A stretch of 64,000 nt of DNA from Pseudomonas sivasensis (GTDB taxonomy: Bacteria > Pseudomonadota > Gammaproteobacteria > Pseudomonadales > Pseudomonadaceae): assembly GCF_013778505.1 (NCBI RefSeq), contig NZ_JAAOWU010000019.1, forward strand, positions 1 to 64,000, written 5' to 3'. Made by a program: the position numbers and the translations under genes. The notes below the pieces were generated by a model. That model was given only the letters and a program-made list of their open reading frames with translations. It did not search any database and had not been told where the DNA came from. Shown piece after piece: positions 42,228-50,114 of this stretch (positions within the stretch are counted from its first letter, which is position 1; each line of letters begins with the position of its first letter).

Positions 42228-42325
42228 TGTGGCGAGGGAGCTTGCTCCCGCTCATGTACGCAGCGCCCGAAAGCTTCTTTTTTGGGCCGCTTCGCGGACC
42301 AGCGGGAACAACTTCCCTCGCCACA
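42228..42325. repeat. REPIN of a second REP family
   Basis: TGTGGCGAGGGAGCTTGCTC and its inverted counterpart AACTTCCCTCGCCACA (ending 42325) bound about 98 bp, with internal CCCGCT/AGCGGG pairing. The arm sequence (GTGGCGAGGGAG) differs from that of the 1.9-kb array (GTGGGAGGGGGC), so it belongs to a different REP class. It lies 20 bases after the asparaginase stop. Confidence 0.85.
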
Positions 42326-42431
42326 ACAACCTACCTATCCCTCTCCCCCCGCCCTACACCCAACCCCTTAACTCGCCGCCAGACGAATCTCTTAAATTTT
42401 AAGCAGTTGCGAAATTGCCCACACTTAAATA

Positions 42432-42447
42432 CTGTATGCACGTACAG
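42432..42447 (+). promoter_or_regulatory. LexA (SOS) box upstream of the DUF1654-endonuclease genes
   Basis: CTGTATGCACGTACAG fits the CTGT-N8-ACAG pattern bound by LexA in gammaproteobacteria and is almost fully palindromic. It ends 18 bases before the GTG start of the DUF1654 gene and so overlaps the expected promoter or transcription start. This predicts DNA-damage induction of the two-gene unit. Confidence 0.75.
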
Positions 42448-42465
42448 CTTATTAAGGAATGCTCC

Positions 42466-42717
42466 GTGGCAAAGTCATCTTCCGCAGTACCTACCCCGCC
42501 CGATGCCTACACACGCCTGGCCATTCGCGTGCAAAAAATCATCAACTCCACCAATGCCCAAAAAGCCAAGGCAGCCCTGATCTTCCGCTTGCCGGAGGAA
42601 CCAGAGGACGATTGGCAGCGCTTGTTGGAGGAGATTGCAGAGAACGACAACGTCACCCTAGCCTACCGGGATGACGGTGGCGTGCAGATTTTCTGGGTTG
42701 TGCCGAAGGAAGATTGA
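42466..42717 (+). CDS. DUF1654 family protein, probably SOS-regulated
   Basis: This 83-residue protein has the DUF1654 core (YTRLAIRVQKIINSTNAQKA, then LIFRLPEEPEDDW and VTLAYRDDGGVQIFWVVPKE). The family is typical of Pseudomonas; its role is unknown. The GTG at 42466 is chosen because AAGGA lies 7 bases upstream and the frame before it is not conserved. It is followed after 4 bases by the endonuclease gene, and a LexA box lies immediately upstream. Confidence 0.88.
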   Translation: MAKSSSAVPTPPDAYTRLAIRVQKIINSTNAQKAKAALIFRLPEEPEDDWQRLLEEIAENDNVTLAYRDDGGVQIFWVVPKED

Positions 42718-42721
42718 TTGA

Positions 42722-43411
42722 ATGAGTACCCGTTTTATTGCTGTGTGTTGCCTGTTTTTTGCCGTTACCGCTCACGCTCAGGCGCCCCGAACCTTCAGTG
42801 AAGCCAAAAAAGTTGCCTGGACACTCTACGCCCCGCAATCCACCGAGTTCTATTGCGGCTGCAAGTACAGCGGCAACCGCGTTGACTTGAAAGCCTGCGG
42901 ATATATCCCACGCAAAAACGCCAACCGCGCCGCACGCATCGAGTGGGAACACATTGTTCCGGCCTGGCAGATCGGACATCAGCGCCAGTGCTGGCAGAAT
43001 GGCGGGCGCAAGAACTGCACGCGCCATGATGACGTGTTCAAGCGTGCCGAAGCAGACCTGCACAATTTGGTGCCGAGTATCGGCGAGGTCAATGGAGACC
43101 GAAGCAACTTCAGCTTTGGCTGGCTGCCGGTGCAACGCGGGCAGTACGGTTCATGCCTGACCCAAGTGGATTTCAAGGCCAAGAAGGTGATGCCGCGACC
43201 TTCCGTACGCGGGATGATCGCGCGAACCTACTTCTACATGAGCAAACAATACGGCTTGCGCCTGTCGAAACAGGATCGTCAGTTGTACGAAGCCTGGAAC
43301 AAAACCTACCCGGTCCAAGCCTGGGAGCGCCAGCGTAACCAGACGGTGGCGTGTGTGATGGGGCGTGGCAATGAGTTTGTCGGCCCGGTCAACCTGAAAG
43401 CCTGCGGTTGA
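42722..43411 (+). CDS. endA: Endonuclease I, exported
   Basis: This 229-residue nuclease belongs to the His-Me finger family and cuts double-stranded DNA non-specifically outside the cytoplasm. It has a signal peptide (residues 1-19, ending TAHAQ), the catalytic motif EWEHIVPAWQIG, paired cysteines (FYCGCKY, CGYIP, QCWQNG, NCTRHD) and the metal-site region HNLVPSIGEVNGDRSNF. It starts 4 bases after the DUF1654 stop. Placement under a LexA box is notable for a secreted nuclease. Confidence 0.92.
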   Translation: MSTRFIAVCCLFFAVTAHAQAPRTFSEAKKVAWTLYAPQSTEFYCGCKYSGNRVDLKACGYIPRKNANRAARIEWEHIVPAWQIGHQRQCWQNGGRKNCTRHDDVFKRAEADLHNLVPSIGEVNGDRSNFSFGWLPVQRGQYGSCLTQVDFKAKKVMPRPSVRGMIARTYFYMSKQYGLRLSKQDRQLYEAWNKTYPVQAWERQRNQTVACVMGRGNEFVGPVNLKACG

Positions 43412-43415
43412 AGAT

Positions 43416-43432
43416 GGGCGGCGCTGCCGCCC
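43416..43432. terminator. Hairpin between convergent endA and SPOR-like lipoprotein genes
   Basis: GGGCGGC and GCCGCCC pair around GCT, in the 31-base gap between the two stops. There is no T-run; it probably works as a bidirectional 3' hairpin. Confidence 0.5.
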
Positions 43433-43442
43433 AATCGGCCCG

Positions 43443-43823
43443 TTACTGCGCAGGCTGGTGTTCGATGATCTCAGACACCGTGTCAGTTTTCTTGGCACGA
43501 GCCATCTTTTCGTTAAGCAAGGTCTGCTTTGCCTCGGCTTCGGCCTTAGTTGCGAACGGCCCCAACAGCACTTCGTCCTTGCCGTCGACCTTCACGATAT
43601 AAAAATTAAAACCATGTTCCAGCAACCAGGCGGTCAGGTCGGTGATCGCCTGCAGTTTGTGGTCCGGCGGACCTACTCGCAGGTCCCACTCTTGGGCGGC
43701 AATCGCGCCGGTTTGTGGCTGGCTTTCGGTCACGGCAGGCTTGGCCTGGGGGGCGTCGACGCGTTTGCCTTCACCGCAACCGGCCAGTGCCAACACCGCA
43801 ATTGCCATCGCTACTTTACGCAC
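43443..43823 (-). CDS. SPOR-like lipoprotein, 126 residues
   Basis: The protein has a lipoprotein signal with lipobox LAGC (Cys16), a Pro/Gln-rich linker and a C-terminal region (about residues 48-115) with the pattern of a SPOR fold: WLLEHGFNFYIVKVDGK, then VLLGPFATKAEAEAKQTLLN. SPOR domains bind denuded peptidoglycan, often at the septum. The function of this short member is unknown. It is divergent from rsmE. Confidence 0.75.
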   Translation of the reverse strand: MRKVAMAIAVLALAGCGEGKRVDAPQAKPAVTESQPQTGAIAAQEWDLRVGPPDHKLQAITDLTAWLLEHGFNFYIVKVDGKDEVLLGPFATKAEAEAKQTLLNEKMARAKKTDTVSEIIEHQPAQ

Positions 43824-44055
43824 TGCCCTGCTCCTCTAAGGATAAAGAGGCAACTTTATCATTCACTGTCTATTCTGGCCGTCATAAACGTTGGCTTAAA
43901 CAATGCGAATGATGTATCCCAGACCTGTATGATGCCGCCATGGGAATTAATGTCGCCTCTATGCGTCCTAAAAGAGGCAGTCACAGGGAAGCGCTTAGCA
44001 GTAAGCTACACACATCCGACACCTGCCCTGTCTGAAACATGTGTCCTAAAAGCAA

Positions 44056-44065
44056 TCAAGGAGAA
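44056..44065 (+). promoter_or_regulatory. Rsm/Csr binding motif over the rsmE ribosome site
   Basis: TCAAGGAGAA overlaps the Shine-Dalgarno of rsmE and matches 9 of 10 positions of the RsmE consensus (A/U CA N GGA N G U/A). RsmE/RsmA binding here would block its own translation. The leader also repeats GTCCTAAAAG at about 43964 and 44042. Confidence 0.6.
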
Positions 44066-44069
44066 GTCC

Positions 44070-44264
44070 ATGCTTATACTCACCCGCAAAGTCGGTGAAA
44101 GCATAAACATCGGTGATGACATCACGATCACCATCCTGGGCGTCAGCGGCCAGCAAGTAAGAATCGGCATCAACGCCCCCAAGGATGTTGCCGTGCATCG
44201 CGAGGAGATCTACCAGCGCATCCAGGCCGGCCTGACCGCTCCGGATAAAAACCAGACGCCTTGA
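44070..44264 (+). CDS. rsmE: CsrA-family post-transcriptional regulator RsmE
   Basis: This 64-residue RNA-binding protein begins MLILTRKVGESINIGDDITI, and contains the binding residues of the CsrA dimer (Leu4, Arg6 and Arg44 of VHREEI). It represses translation of secondary-metabolism and secretion mRNAs until titrated by Gac-controlled small RNAs. The sequence (GVSGQQVRIGINAPKDVAVH and an AGLTAPDK tail) fits RsmE rather than RsmA. The start at 44070 is fixed by the ribosome site AAGGAGA. Confidence 0.9.
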   Translation: MLILTRKVGESINIGDDITITILGVSGQQVRIGINAPKDVAVHREEIYQRIQAGLTAPDKNQTP

Positions 44265-44471
44265 GGCGCACTCAGTAGCCAGCCCTTTCGTTCATGTAAC
44301 GGCTGGCGAAAGCCTATTGGACTGTTCTTGGGCTGAATGAGTGATTAGCGTCGTCCAAAGTCCATGCGCCCCAAAGATGAAATTATCCTCGCGTCTGGAA
44401 CTTGTTCCACTATCCAAAGCCGAATCTCCTGACTGACATACTTCCATCCGTGTGGACTCAGGAGCACGTCG

Positions 44472-44723
44472 ATGAGGCCTATTACCGCGCAGCCATTTTT
44501 TTCCAGATCCTGGATGATTGCCCTGCTGATTGGGCTGGCCTTTGTGGGCGTAGAATATGGCCTGCGGCTGGAAGTCGAAGGTTCGGACCCCGCCTATCCT
44601 AAGTCCTGGTTTGATTTGGCACTGCTGCTGTGTGCGTACCTGTTCATGTTCTGCCTCAAGCCTATCCAGAAAGCATTGCAGCGTCAGCTGTGCCGGCGGG
44701 CCGAAAATAGAACTGGCGGCTGA
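44472..44723 (+). CDS. Small membrane protein, 83 residues
   Basis: The protein has two predicted transmembrane helices (about residues 13-31 and 47-64) and a basic C-terminus (KALQRQLCRRAENRTGG). No family is recognised. It is a single gene between rsmE and a strong terminator. Confidence 0.6.
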   Translation: MRPITAQPFFSRSWMIALLIGLAFVGVEYGLRLEVEGSDPAYPKSWFDLALLLCAYLFMFCLKPIQKALQRQLCRRAENRTGG

Positions 44724-44734
44724 CCAAGCGAACC

Positions 44735-44766
44735 AAGCCGAGACCGGATGCGGACTCGGCTTTTTT
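44735..44766 (+). terminator. Rho-independent terminator
   Basis: AAGCCGAG and CTCGGCTT pair around a 14-base loop and are followed by TTTTTT. It closes the plus-strand unit ending with the 83-residue membrane protein and lies 4 bases from the convergent HAD gene. Confidence 0.9.
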
Positions 44767-44769
44767 GTG

Positions 44770-45447
44770 TCAGCCCACTGCGCTCTGCAGGTACAACAAG
44801 CCATCAGCGCTGCGATGCACCTGCAACTGTTCATACCCTTCAATCGATGGATGCTCCGTGAGCATGGGCTTGAGGTGCGTCGATGTTACGACCAGCACAT
44901 CCGCACCCGCCGCCTCCCCCGCACGAATCCCCACCGTCGCATCCTCAAACACCAGACAATCCTGCACCGGCACACCCAAGCGTTGTGCACCCAGCTCATA
45001 ACAGGCGGGGCTCGGTTTGCCGATGGCCACATCCTCGGCCGTTATCAACACCGCCGGTGGCGCGATACCCGCTGCCTGCAACCGACGCAATGCCAACGCC
45101 TTCGGCGCAGAGGTGACCAATGCCCACTGATCACCAGGCACGCTATTGAGAAACTCGACGGCACCGGGAATCGCCACGACGCCTTCTACATCGTTGATTT
45201 CAGCGTCGGTAATCCACTGCGCTTCAACTTGCGGGTCGACGCCGGGCAATGCCTGGCGCGTGATAGTGTCAATCGCCCGCGCACCATGAATGGTGGTCAG
45301 GAAGGCTGCCACGTCCAGCCCATGGCGTTCAGCCCAATTGCCCCACACACGTTCGGCAGCGGCAATGGAGTTGAGCAGGGTTCCATCCATATCGAACAGG
45401 AAGGCGCGGTAAGGGCGGGCTGATACAGCTGAACCTCGGATAGACAC
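44770..45447 (-). CDS. HAD-superfamily sugar phosphatase (HAD-IA)
   Basis: This 225-residue hydrolase has the nucleophile motif DMDGTLLNS (Asp19, Asp21), motif II VTSAPK, the motif III lysine in GKPSP and motif IV VFEDATVGIRAG. The long helical cap between motifs I and II fits the 2-deoxyglucose-6-phosphatase/YfbT/beta-phosphoglucomutase subgroup. It is a single gene, divergent from the metal-type regulator gene. The substrate is not predictable beyond a phosphorylated sugar. Confidence 0.85.
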   Translation of the reverse strand: MSIRGSAVSARPYRAFLFDMDGTLLNSIAAAERVWGNWAERHGLDVAAFLTTIHGARAIDTITRQALPGVDPQVEAQWITDAEINDVEGVVAIPGAVEFLNSVPGDQWALVTSAPKALALRRLQAAGIAPPAVLITAEDVAIGKPSPACYELGAQRLGVPVQDCLVFEDATVGIRAGEAAGADVLVVTSTHLKPMLTEHPSIEGYEQLQVHRSADGLLYLQSAVG

Positions 45448-45532
45448 TGCGGGGTTTCCTCGTAAGCTGAAACGAATAATCGGCCCGATGCAATCTACGG
45501 ATCACCTACTGGGTTGTAAACGCTGACGCCCC

Positions 45533-45583
45533 AACAGCCAGCCAATCATTACGAATTTGTCATCATCCTGTTGGCTGGCTGTT
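45533..45583. promoter_or_regulatory. 13-bp inverted repeat enclosing a CopR/CusR-like box
   Basis: AACAGCCAGCCAA (45533-45545) and TTGGCTGGCTGTT (45571-45583) are perfect inverted repeats. Between them lies ATTACGAATTTGTCAT, resembling the half sites (TTGTCAT) bound by CopR/CusR regulators. It is about 120 bases upstream of the regulator gene, in the divergent region shared with the HAD phosphatase gene. Confidence 0.5.
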
Positions 45584-45705
45584 TGAAGTACGGGGTTACC
45601 GTGAGCGCACTGGCACGACTCAACTACCCAGTGCAGGCCATGGCCTGCGCCAGTGACAATTGATCGAGCTACACTGGCGCCACGTATTGAATCAAGGCAT
45701 TTCAC

Positions 45706-46377
45706 ATGAACATCCTCGTTGTCGAAGACGAACCCAAGGCCGGTAATTACCTCCTCAACGGCCTGCAGGAACTGGGCTACTCCGTAAGCCTGGCACGGGA
45801 CGGCGTGGACGGCCTGCACCAAGCACTGGAAACGCCGTTCGACGTGATCGTGCTGGATGTAATGATGCCGAAAATGGACGGTTGGGAAGTACTGCGCCGC
45901 CTGCGTAAAGACTCCGACACCCCAGTGCTTTTTCTGACAGCTCGCGACGATATTGCCGATCGCATCAAGGGCCTGGAGCTGGGTGCCGATGATTACCTGA
46001 TCAAGCCGTTCTCTTTCGCCGAGCTGGTAGCACGCTTACGCACCCTGACCCGTCGCGGCCCGATCAGGGAAGAAGAACACCTGCAAATCGCAGATTTGCA
46101 CATCGACGTACTGAAACGCCGCGTCACTCGCGCCGGTACACGCATCACCCTGACCAATAAGGAGTTCGCACTGTTGCACCTGTTCGCCACCCATCAGGAC
46201 CAAGTGCTGTCGCGCTCGCTGATCGCCTCGCGGGTATGGGACATGAACTTCGACAGCGACACCAACGTGGTGGACGTGGCCGTAAGGCGCCTGCGCCTGA
46301 AAATCGACGACCCGTTCACGCTCAAGTTGATCCACAGCGTGCGGGGCATTGGCTACCGTTTCGATACCCAACCATGA
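45706..46377 (+). CDS. Heavy-metal-type response regulator (CopR/CusR/IrlR family)
   Basis: This 223-residue OmpR-family regulator has phosphoacceptor Asp51 (VIVLDVMMP), Thr78 and Lys100, followed by a winged helix (about 125-220) ending HSVRGIGYRF. ASRVWDMNFDSDTNVVDVAV is characteristic of the copper/silver subgroup. It is translationally coupled to the kinase gene (ATGA overlap). No copper resistance genes lie nearby, so its regulon is elsewhere. Confidence 0.9.
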   Translation: MNILVVEDEPKAGNYLLNGLQELGYSVSLARDGVDGLHQALETPFDVIVLDVMMPKMDGWEVLRRLRKDSDTPVLFLTARDDIADRIKGLELGADDYLIKPFSFAELVARLRTLTRRGPIREEEHLQIADLHIDVLKRRVTRAGTRITLTNKEFALLHLFATHQDQVLSRSLIASRVWDMNFDSDTNVVDVAVRRLRLKIDDPFTLKLIHSVRGIGYRFDTQP

Positions 46378-47774
46378 CCCACCGTCGCCATTATTCCCTG
46401 ACACTGCGCCTGGCCCTGATCTTCGCCCTGCTCGCCTTTGCACTGCTCGCTACCGTCGGCGTGGCGCTGTACCGCGAGTTGGAGCGCGAGCTGATCCGCC
46501 GCGACGATGTGCAATTGATTTCCCGCGTGGATCAACTACGCAACCTGCTTAACGACAGCAACACACTGGACTTGATCAAGACCAAGCCGGAACTGTTCCA
46601 GAATATGTTGGGCAACCGCGAATCGGTGCTGAGCATCGCCGCACCCGGCCAAAAACCGCTGCTGCTGGTAAACCCCGCCAACATCGATCTGCCAGCAGTC
46701 GAGCCGGTCCCCAAAGGCCACATCCTCACGCTGAGCGATGTGCAGCATCTGCCGGGCGTAAATGGCGTGCCCTTTTCCACCTTGGCCGCATCCATAGACT
46801 CCGGCGACCTGGGGAGCCTGCAAGTCACCAGCGGGCGCTTGATGACCGAGCGTACCGCCATGCTCGCCAGCTATCGGTTGAGCGTGTACGTCCTGGCGAG
46901 CATCGCCGCGATCTTCCTCGCACTGGTGGGCTACCTGTTGGTGCATCGCGGCCTCCTACCGTTACGTCGACTGGCCCGACACGCTCAAGGGATCGGCGTC
47001 GGCAACCTGGCCGAACGCATCGACAGCCAGGGAGTACCAAAAGAACTGCTGCCGATGATCGAGTCGTTCAACACCATGCTTGAGCGCCTGGCCAAGGGTT
47101 TTGCGCAACTGGGCCAAGTATCCACCGACATGGCCCACGAACTGCGCACGCCGATCAACAACCTGCTGGGGGAAACCCAAGTTGCCCTGCAACAGAACCG
47201 CAGCATCGAAAGTTATCAGCAGCTCTTGGCCTCCAATGTCGAAGAGCTTGAGCGCCTGGCGCGAATGCTCGACAACATGCTGTTCTTGGCCCGCACCGAC
47301 CCGGACAGCGCCCTGCGCCAGCGCCAGGCACTCAGCGCCGCCGATGAAGTGGCCCGCATCGCCGATTACTTTGAAGGTTTGGCAGGCGATGCGGACATCA
47401 GCATTCGTGCCGAGGGTGAAGGCGTGATCTGGGCCGAACCGATGCTGCTGCGCAGGGCCCTGGCGAACCTGTGCGCCAACGCCATCAAATACGGCGCACC
47501 GGGTTCCGAGTTGTTGATCCAGGCGATTGCGGACGCCGAGGGCATCCACCTGCGAGTCAGCAACCAGGGGGAAACCATCCCTGCCGTGCATTTATCGCGA
47601 CTGTTTGAGCGGTTCTATCGGGTGGATGAATCAAGGGAACGTTCGGCCCAGTCCAATGGCCTGGGCCTGTCGATTGTGGCGACCATCATGCAGTTGCATC
47701 ACGGCCGGTACAGCGTCAGCAGCAAGGACGGCGTGACCTGTTTCGAACTGTTTTTCCCTGGCCGCGAGGCGTAA
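46374..47774 (+). CDS. Heavy-metal sensor histidine kinase (CopS/CusS family)
   Basis: This 466-residue kinase has two transmembrane helices (about 10-33 and 170-190), a periplasmic sensor of about 135 residues, HAMP, His255 in DMAHELRTPINN, and an ATPase domain with the GLGLSIV box. The start at 46374 overlaps the regulator stop. The periplasmic part has no His- or Met-rich metal site that I can recognise, so the actual ligand is uncertain. Confidence 0.9.
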   Translation: MTHRRHYSLTLRLALIFALLAFALLATVGVALYRELERELIRRDDVQLISRVDQLRNLLNDSNTLDLIKTKPELFQNMLGNRESVLSIAAPGQKPLLLVNPANIDLPAVEPVPKGHILTLSDVQHLPGVNGVPFSTLAASIDSGDLGSLQVTSGRLMTERTAMLASYRLSVYVLASIAAIFLALVGYLLVHRGLLPLRRLARHAQGIGVGNLAERIDSQGVPKELLPMIESFNTMLERLAKGFAQLGQVSTDMAHELRTPINNLLGETQVALQQNRSIESYQQLLASNVEELERLARMLDNMLFLARTDPDSALRQRQALSAADEVARIADYFEGLAGDADISIRAEGEGVIWAEPMLLRRALANLCANAIKYGAPGSELLIQAIADAEGIHLRVSNQGETIPAVHLSRLFERFYRVDESRERSAQSNGLGLSIVATIMQLHHGRYSVSSKDGVTCFELFFPGREA

Positions 47775-47827
47775 ACAATCGCCTCTTGCCGTCACCGGCA
47801 AGCCGAAGTGTCATCCCTGGGGCGGCG

Positions 47828-48442
47828 TCAACTGACCTGACCGCCCACTTCCACCACGTCTACCGGCGTGTTCCACGCCGTAGCTACTGCGACGCGCAAC
47901 CCATCGACCAAGCTCGACAGCGCCATCAATGGCTGGTTGGGAACGTGAATAAAACCACTGCGAACATCCGTGCCCGCAAGCACGTGCTGCAAACGGTAGA
48001 ACACCTGATTGCAGACAAACGTGCCCGCCGTCTGGGACACCGCCGCGGCTATCCCCGCCCCACGCACCGCCTTGACCATGGCCTTGATCGGTAGCGTCGA
48101 AAAATAGGCCGCCGGGCCATCCACGACAACTGCCGTATCGATGGGCTGATACCCCAGGTTGTCGGGGATACGCGCGTCGTTGATATTGATCGCCACCCGC
48201 TCGATGGAAATCTCGCCGCGCCCCGGCGCCAGACCAGTGGCGATAACCATGACCGGACGCAGTTCATTGATCAGTTGCACCAGACACTCGGGGGCGGTGG
48301 TGAACGCACAGGGCAGCCGACGCGCAACAATCTGCACATCCTCGGCGAGCTGCACGCCGTCCAATTGGCACGCGGCCTCCCAGGACGGATTAACCGAATC
48401 TTGATCAAAGGGCTCAAAGCCCGTCAGCAGTACGGTACGCAT
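47828..48442 (-). CDS. pcp: Pyrrolidone-carboxylate peptidase (pyroglutamyl peptidase I)
   Basis: This 204-residue cysteine peptidase removes N-terminal pyroglutamate. The catalytic triad matches the family: Glu81 (SIERVAIN), Cys144 (AGTFVCNQ) and His166 (GFIHVPN). It has no signal peptide, so it acts in the cytoplasm. The start at 48442 gives MRTVLLTGFEPF. It is the third gene of a unit with DUF969 and DUF979 membrane proteins, an arrangement found in many bacteria that suggests uptake of its substrates. Confidence 0.93.
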   Translation of the reverse strand: MRTVLLTGFEPFDQDSVNPSWEAACQLDGVQLAEDVQIVARRLPCAFTTAPECLVQLINELRPVMVIATGLAPGRGEISIERVAININDARIPDNLGYQPIDTAVVVDGPAAYFSTLPIKAMVKAVRGAGIAAAVSQTAGTFVCNQVFYRLQHVLAGTDVRSGFIHVPNQPLMALSSLVDGLRVAVATAWNTPVDVVEVGGQVS

Positions 48443-48450
48443 ACAAGACC

Positions 48451-49401
48451 TCACATCAACAGGTAGAGCAGCACAATATTGACCACCAGCATCATCAGCG
48501 CCGTCGGCAACTGGGCCTTGATCACTGCGTTCTTGTCCGGCAATTCCAGCAACGCCGCCGGCACGATGTTGAAGTTGGCGGCCATTGGCGTCATCAGGGT
48601 CCCGCAGTAACCGGAGAACATGCCGATGGCGGCCATCACTGCCGGGTTGCCGCCGTAAATGCCCACTAACACCGGCACACCGACGCCGCCAGTCATCACC
48701 GGGAAAGCGGCGAAGCCATTGCCCATGATCACCGTAAACAGTGCCATGCCCAACACATACACCATCACCGCGACCAACTTGAAATCCAGGTTGATGTAAG
48801 TGGTGGTGACGTGGGCGACAGCCGTGCCGACGCCCGCTTCATTGAACAGCAGCCCGAGCATCGCCAGCATCTGCGGCAACACCATGGCCCAGCCCAGGGC
48901 TTCGGTGAGGCGGCGTGATTCGCGCAAGGCCTGCACCGGCGTATCGCGGGTCAGCCAGCAGGCCAGGCCGAGAGCGATCAGACAGCCGATACCGAGAGAC
49001 ACGAAGGTGGTGTTTTTCGGATCCAGCAACGGTATACCGCCGATCTCGGTGTGCTTGAGCAATACCGAGCCGATTACCGTGGTCAGGGGAATGGCCAGCG
49101 CCGGTATAAACAGCTTGTGGCCCAGGCGGCCAGCACTGGCGCGCGAGGCCTTGTCGTGCAGCTCGACATGGGTGCCACGGCCCACGCCGCCGAACCCTGC
49201 TATCAATGCCATCACCACCACACCCGCACCGATCACCACCGATGGCAGGCGCTCGCCCACCAGAAACGGTATGGCAAACAACAGCCAGAACAAAGCACTG
49301 GACCAGCGCTTGGGATGGGTTCGGTCCAACAGAATCATGCCTGCGGTGATCAGCAGCAGCACACCAGCCAGCCAGTAGAGGTATTGAATGGAAATAATCA
49401 T
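48451..49401 (-). CDS. DUF979 integral membrane protein
   Basis: This 316-residue protein has about nine hydrophobic helices and the DUF979 opening YWLAGVLLLITAGMILLDRTH, with the later block MGNGFAAFPVMTGGVGVPVL. It starts with a 4-base overlap on the DUF969 gene and is followed 8 bases later by pcp. DUF969 and DUF979 proteins are probably two halves of a permease; the sequence shows transporter-like character but not the substrate. Confidence 0.85.
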   Translation of the reverse strand: MIISIQYLYWLAGVLLLITAGMILLDRTHPKRWSSALFWLLFAIPFLVGERLPSVVIGAGVVVMALIAGFGGVGRGTHVELHDKASRASAGRLGHKLFIPALAIPLTTVIGSVLLKHTEIGGIPLLDPKNTTFVSLGIGCLIALGLACWLTRDTPVQALRESRRLTEALGWAMVLPQMLAMLGLLFNEAGVGTAVAHVTTTYINLDFKLVAVMVYVLGMALFTVIMGNGFAAFPVMTGGVGVPVLVGIYGGNPAVMAAIGMFSGYCGTLMTPMAANFNIVPAALLELPDKNAVIKAQLPTALMMLVVNIVLLYLLM

Positions 49402-50114
49402 TGGGAGGCCCCTGCCGGCGTGGCGACGGGAGCCATCTCACGCGTCAATCGTCGATCAAACCGATGCAAGCGGATCGCGTGGATGATGAAGGCGCAGATC
49501 GCCGTCGGGATACCCCACACCGCGATGTGCAGCGGCTCGACATCAATCCCCGAGCCCAGCAGGAACGTGTGCATCAATGCAATGGCGCCAAACGCAACGA
49601 AAATGTCTTCGCCAAAAAACAGCCCGACGTTGTCCGTCGCCGCGCACATGGCCAGCACTTTATGCCGCAACTTGTCCGGCAGCTTGCCGTAGCGCTTTTC
49701 CGCCGCACCTTCGGCCATCGGTGCCAACAGCGGGCGCACCATCTGCGGGTGCCCGCCCAGGCTGGTCAAGCCCATGGCGGCGGTGGATTCACGCACGAAC
49801 AGATAGATGATCAGCAGACGCCCGACAGTGGCACGCTCAAACCGTGCAATCCAGTTTTGCGCATGCAAGCGCAAGCCATGGCGCTCCAGCAAGCCGATGA
49901 CGGCCAGGGGCAACAACAGGATCAATTGCAGGGCACGGGTCTGAAGGAAGCCATCACCCATGGTGGCGAGGATTTTTTCCAGCGGGAAGTGGGCAGCAAG
50001 CCCGGTGGCAATAGCCGCAGCGGTGACCACCAACAGCGGATTGAAACGTAAAACAAAGCCAACCACGATCACAAGTACGCCGATCAACGGCCATAAGTTC
50101 ACAACAGTTTGCAT
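49398..50114 (-). CDS. DUF969 integral membrane protein
   Basis: This 238-residue protein has about six hydrophobic segments and the DUF969 pattern PLIGVLVIVVGFVLRFNPLL and ESTAAMGLTSLGGHPQMVRP. It is the first gene of the DUF969-DUF979-pcp unit. The start at 50114 (MQTVVNLWP) matches the family; ribosome-site evidence is weak and an upstream start at 50150 is open. A 7-bp palindrome lies just ahead at 50161-50179. Confidence 0.85.
   Translation of the reverse strand: MQTVVNLWPLIGVLVIVVGFVLRFNPLLVVTAAAIATGLAAHFPLEKILATMGDGFLQTRALQLILLLPLAVIGLLERHGLRLHAQNWIARFERATVGRLLIIYLFVRESTAAMGLTSLGGHPQMVRPLLAPMAEGAAEKRYGKLPDKLRHKVLAMCAATDNVGLFFGEDIFVAFGAIALMHTFLLGSGIDVEPLHIAVWGIPTAICAFIIHAIRLHRFDRRLTREMAPVATPAGASQ

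Noticed and set aside
44292..44843. Minus-strand open frame of 183 codons downstream of rsmE
   Set aside because: It runs across a strong terminator and into the HAD gene end, and its translation has no family features.
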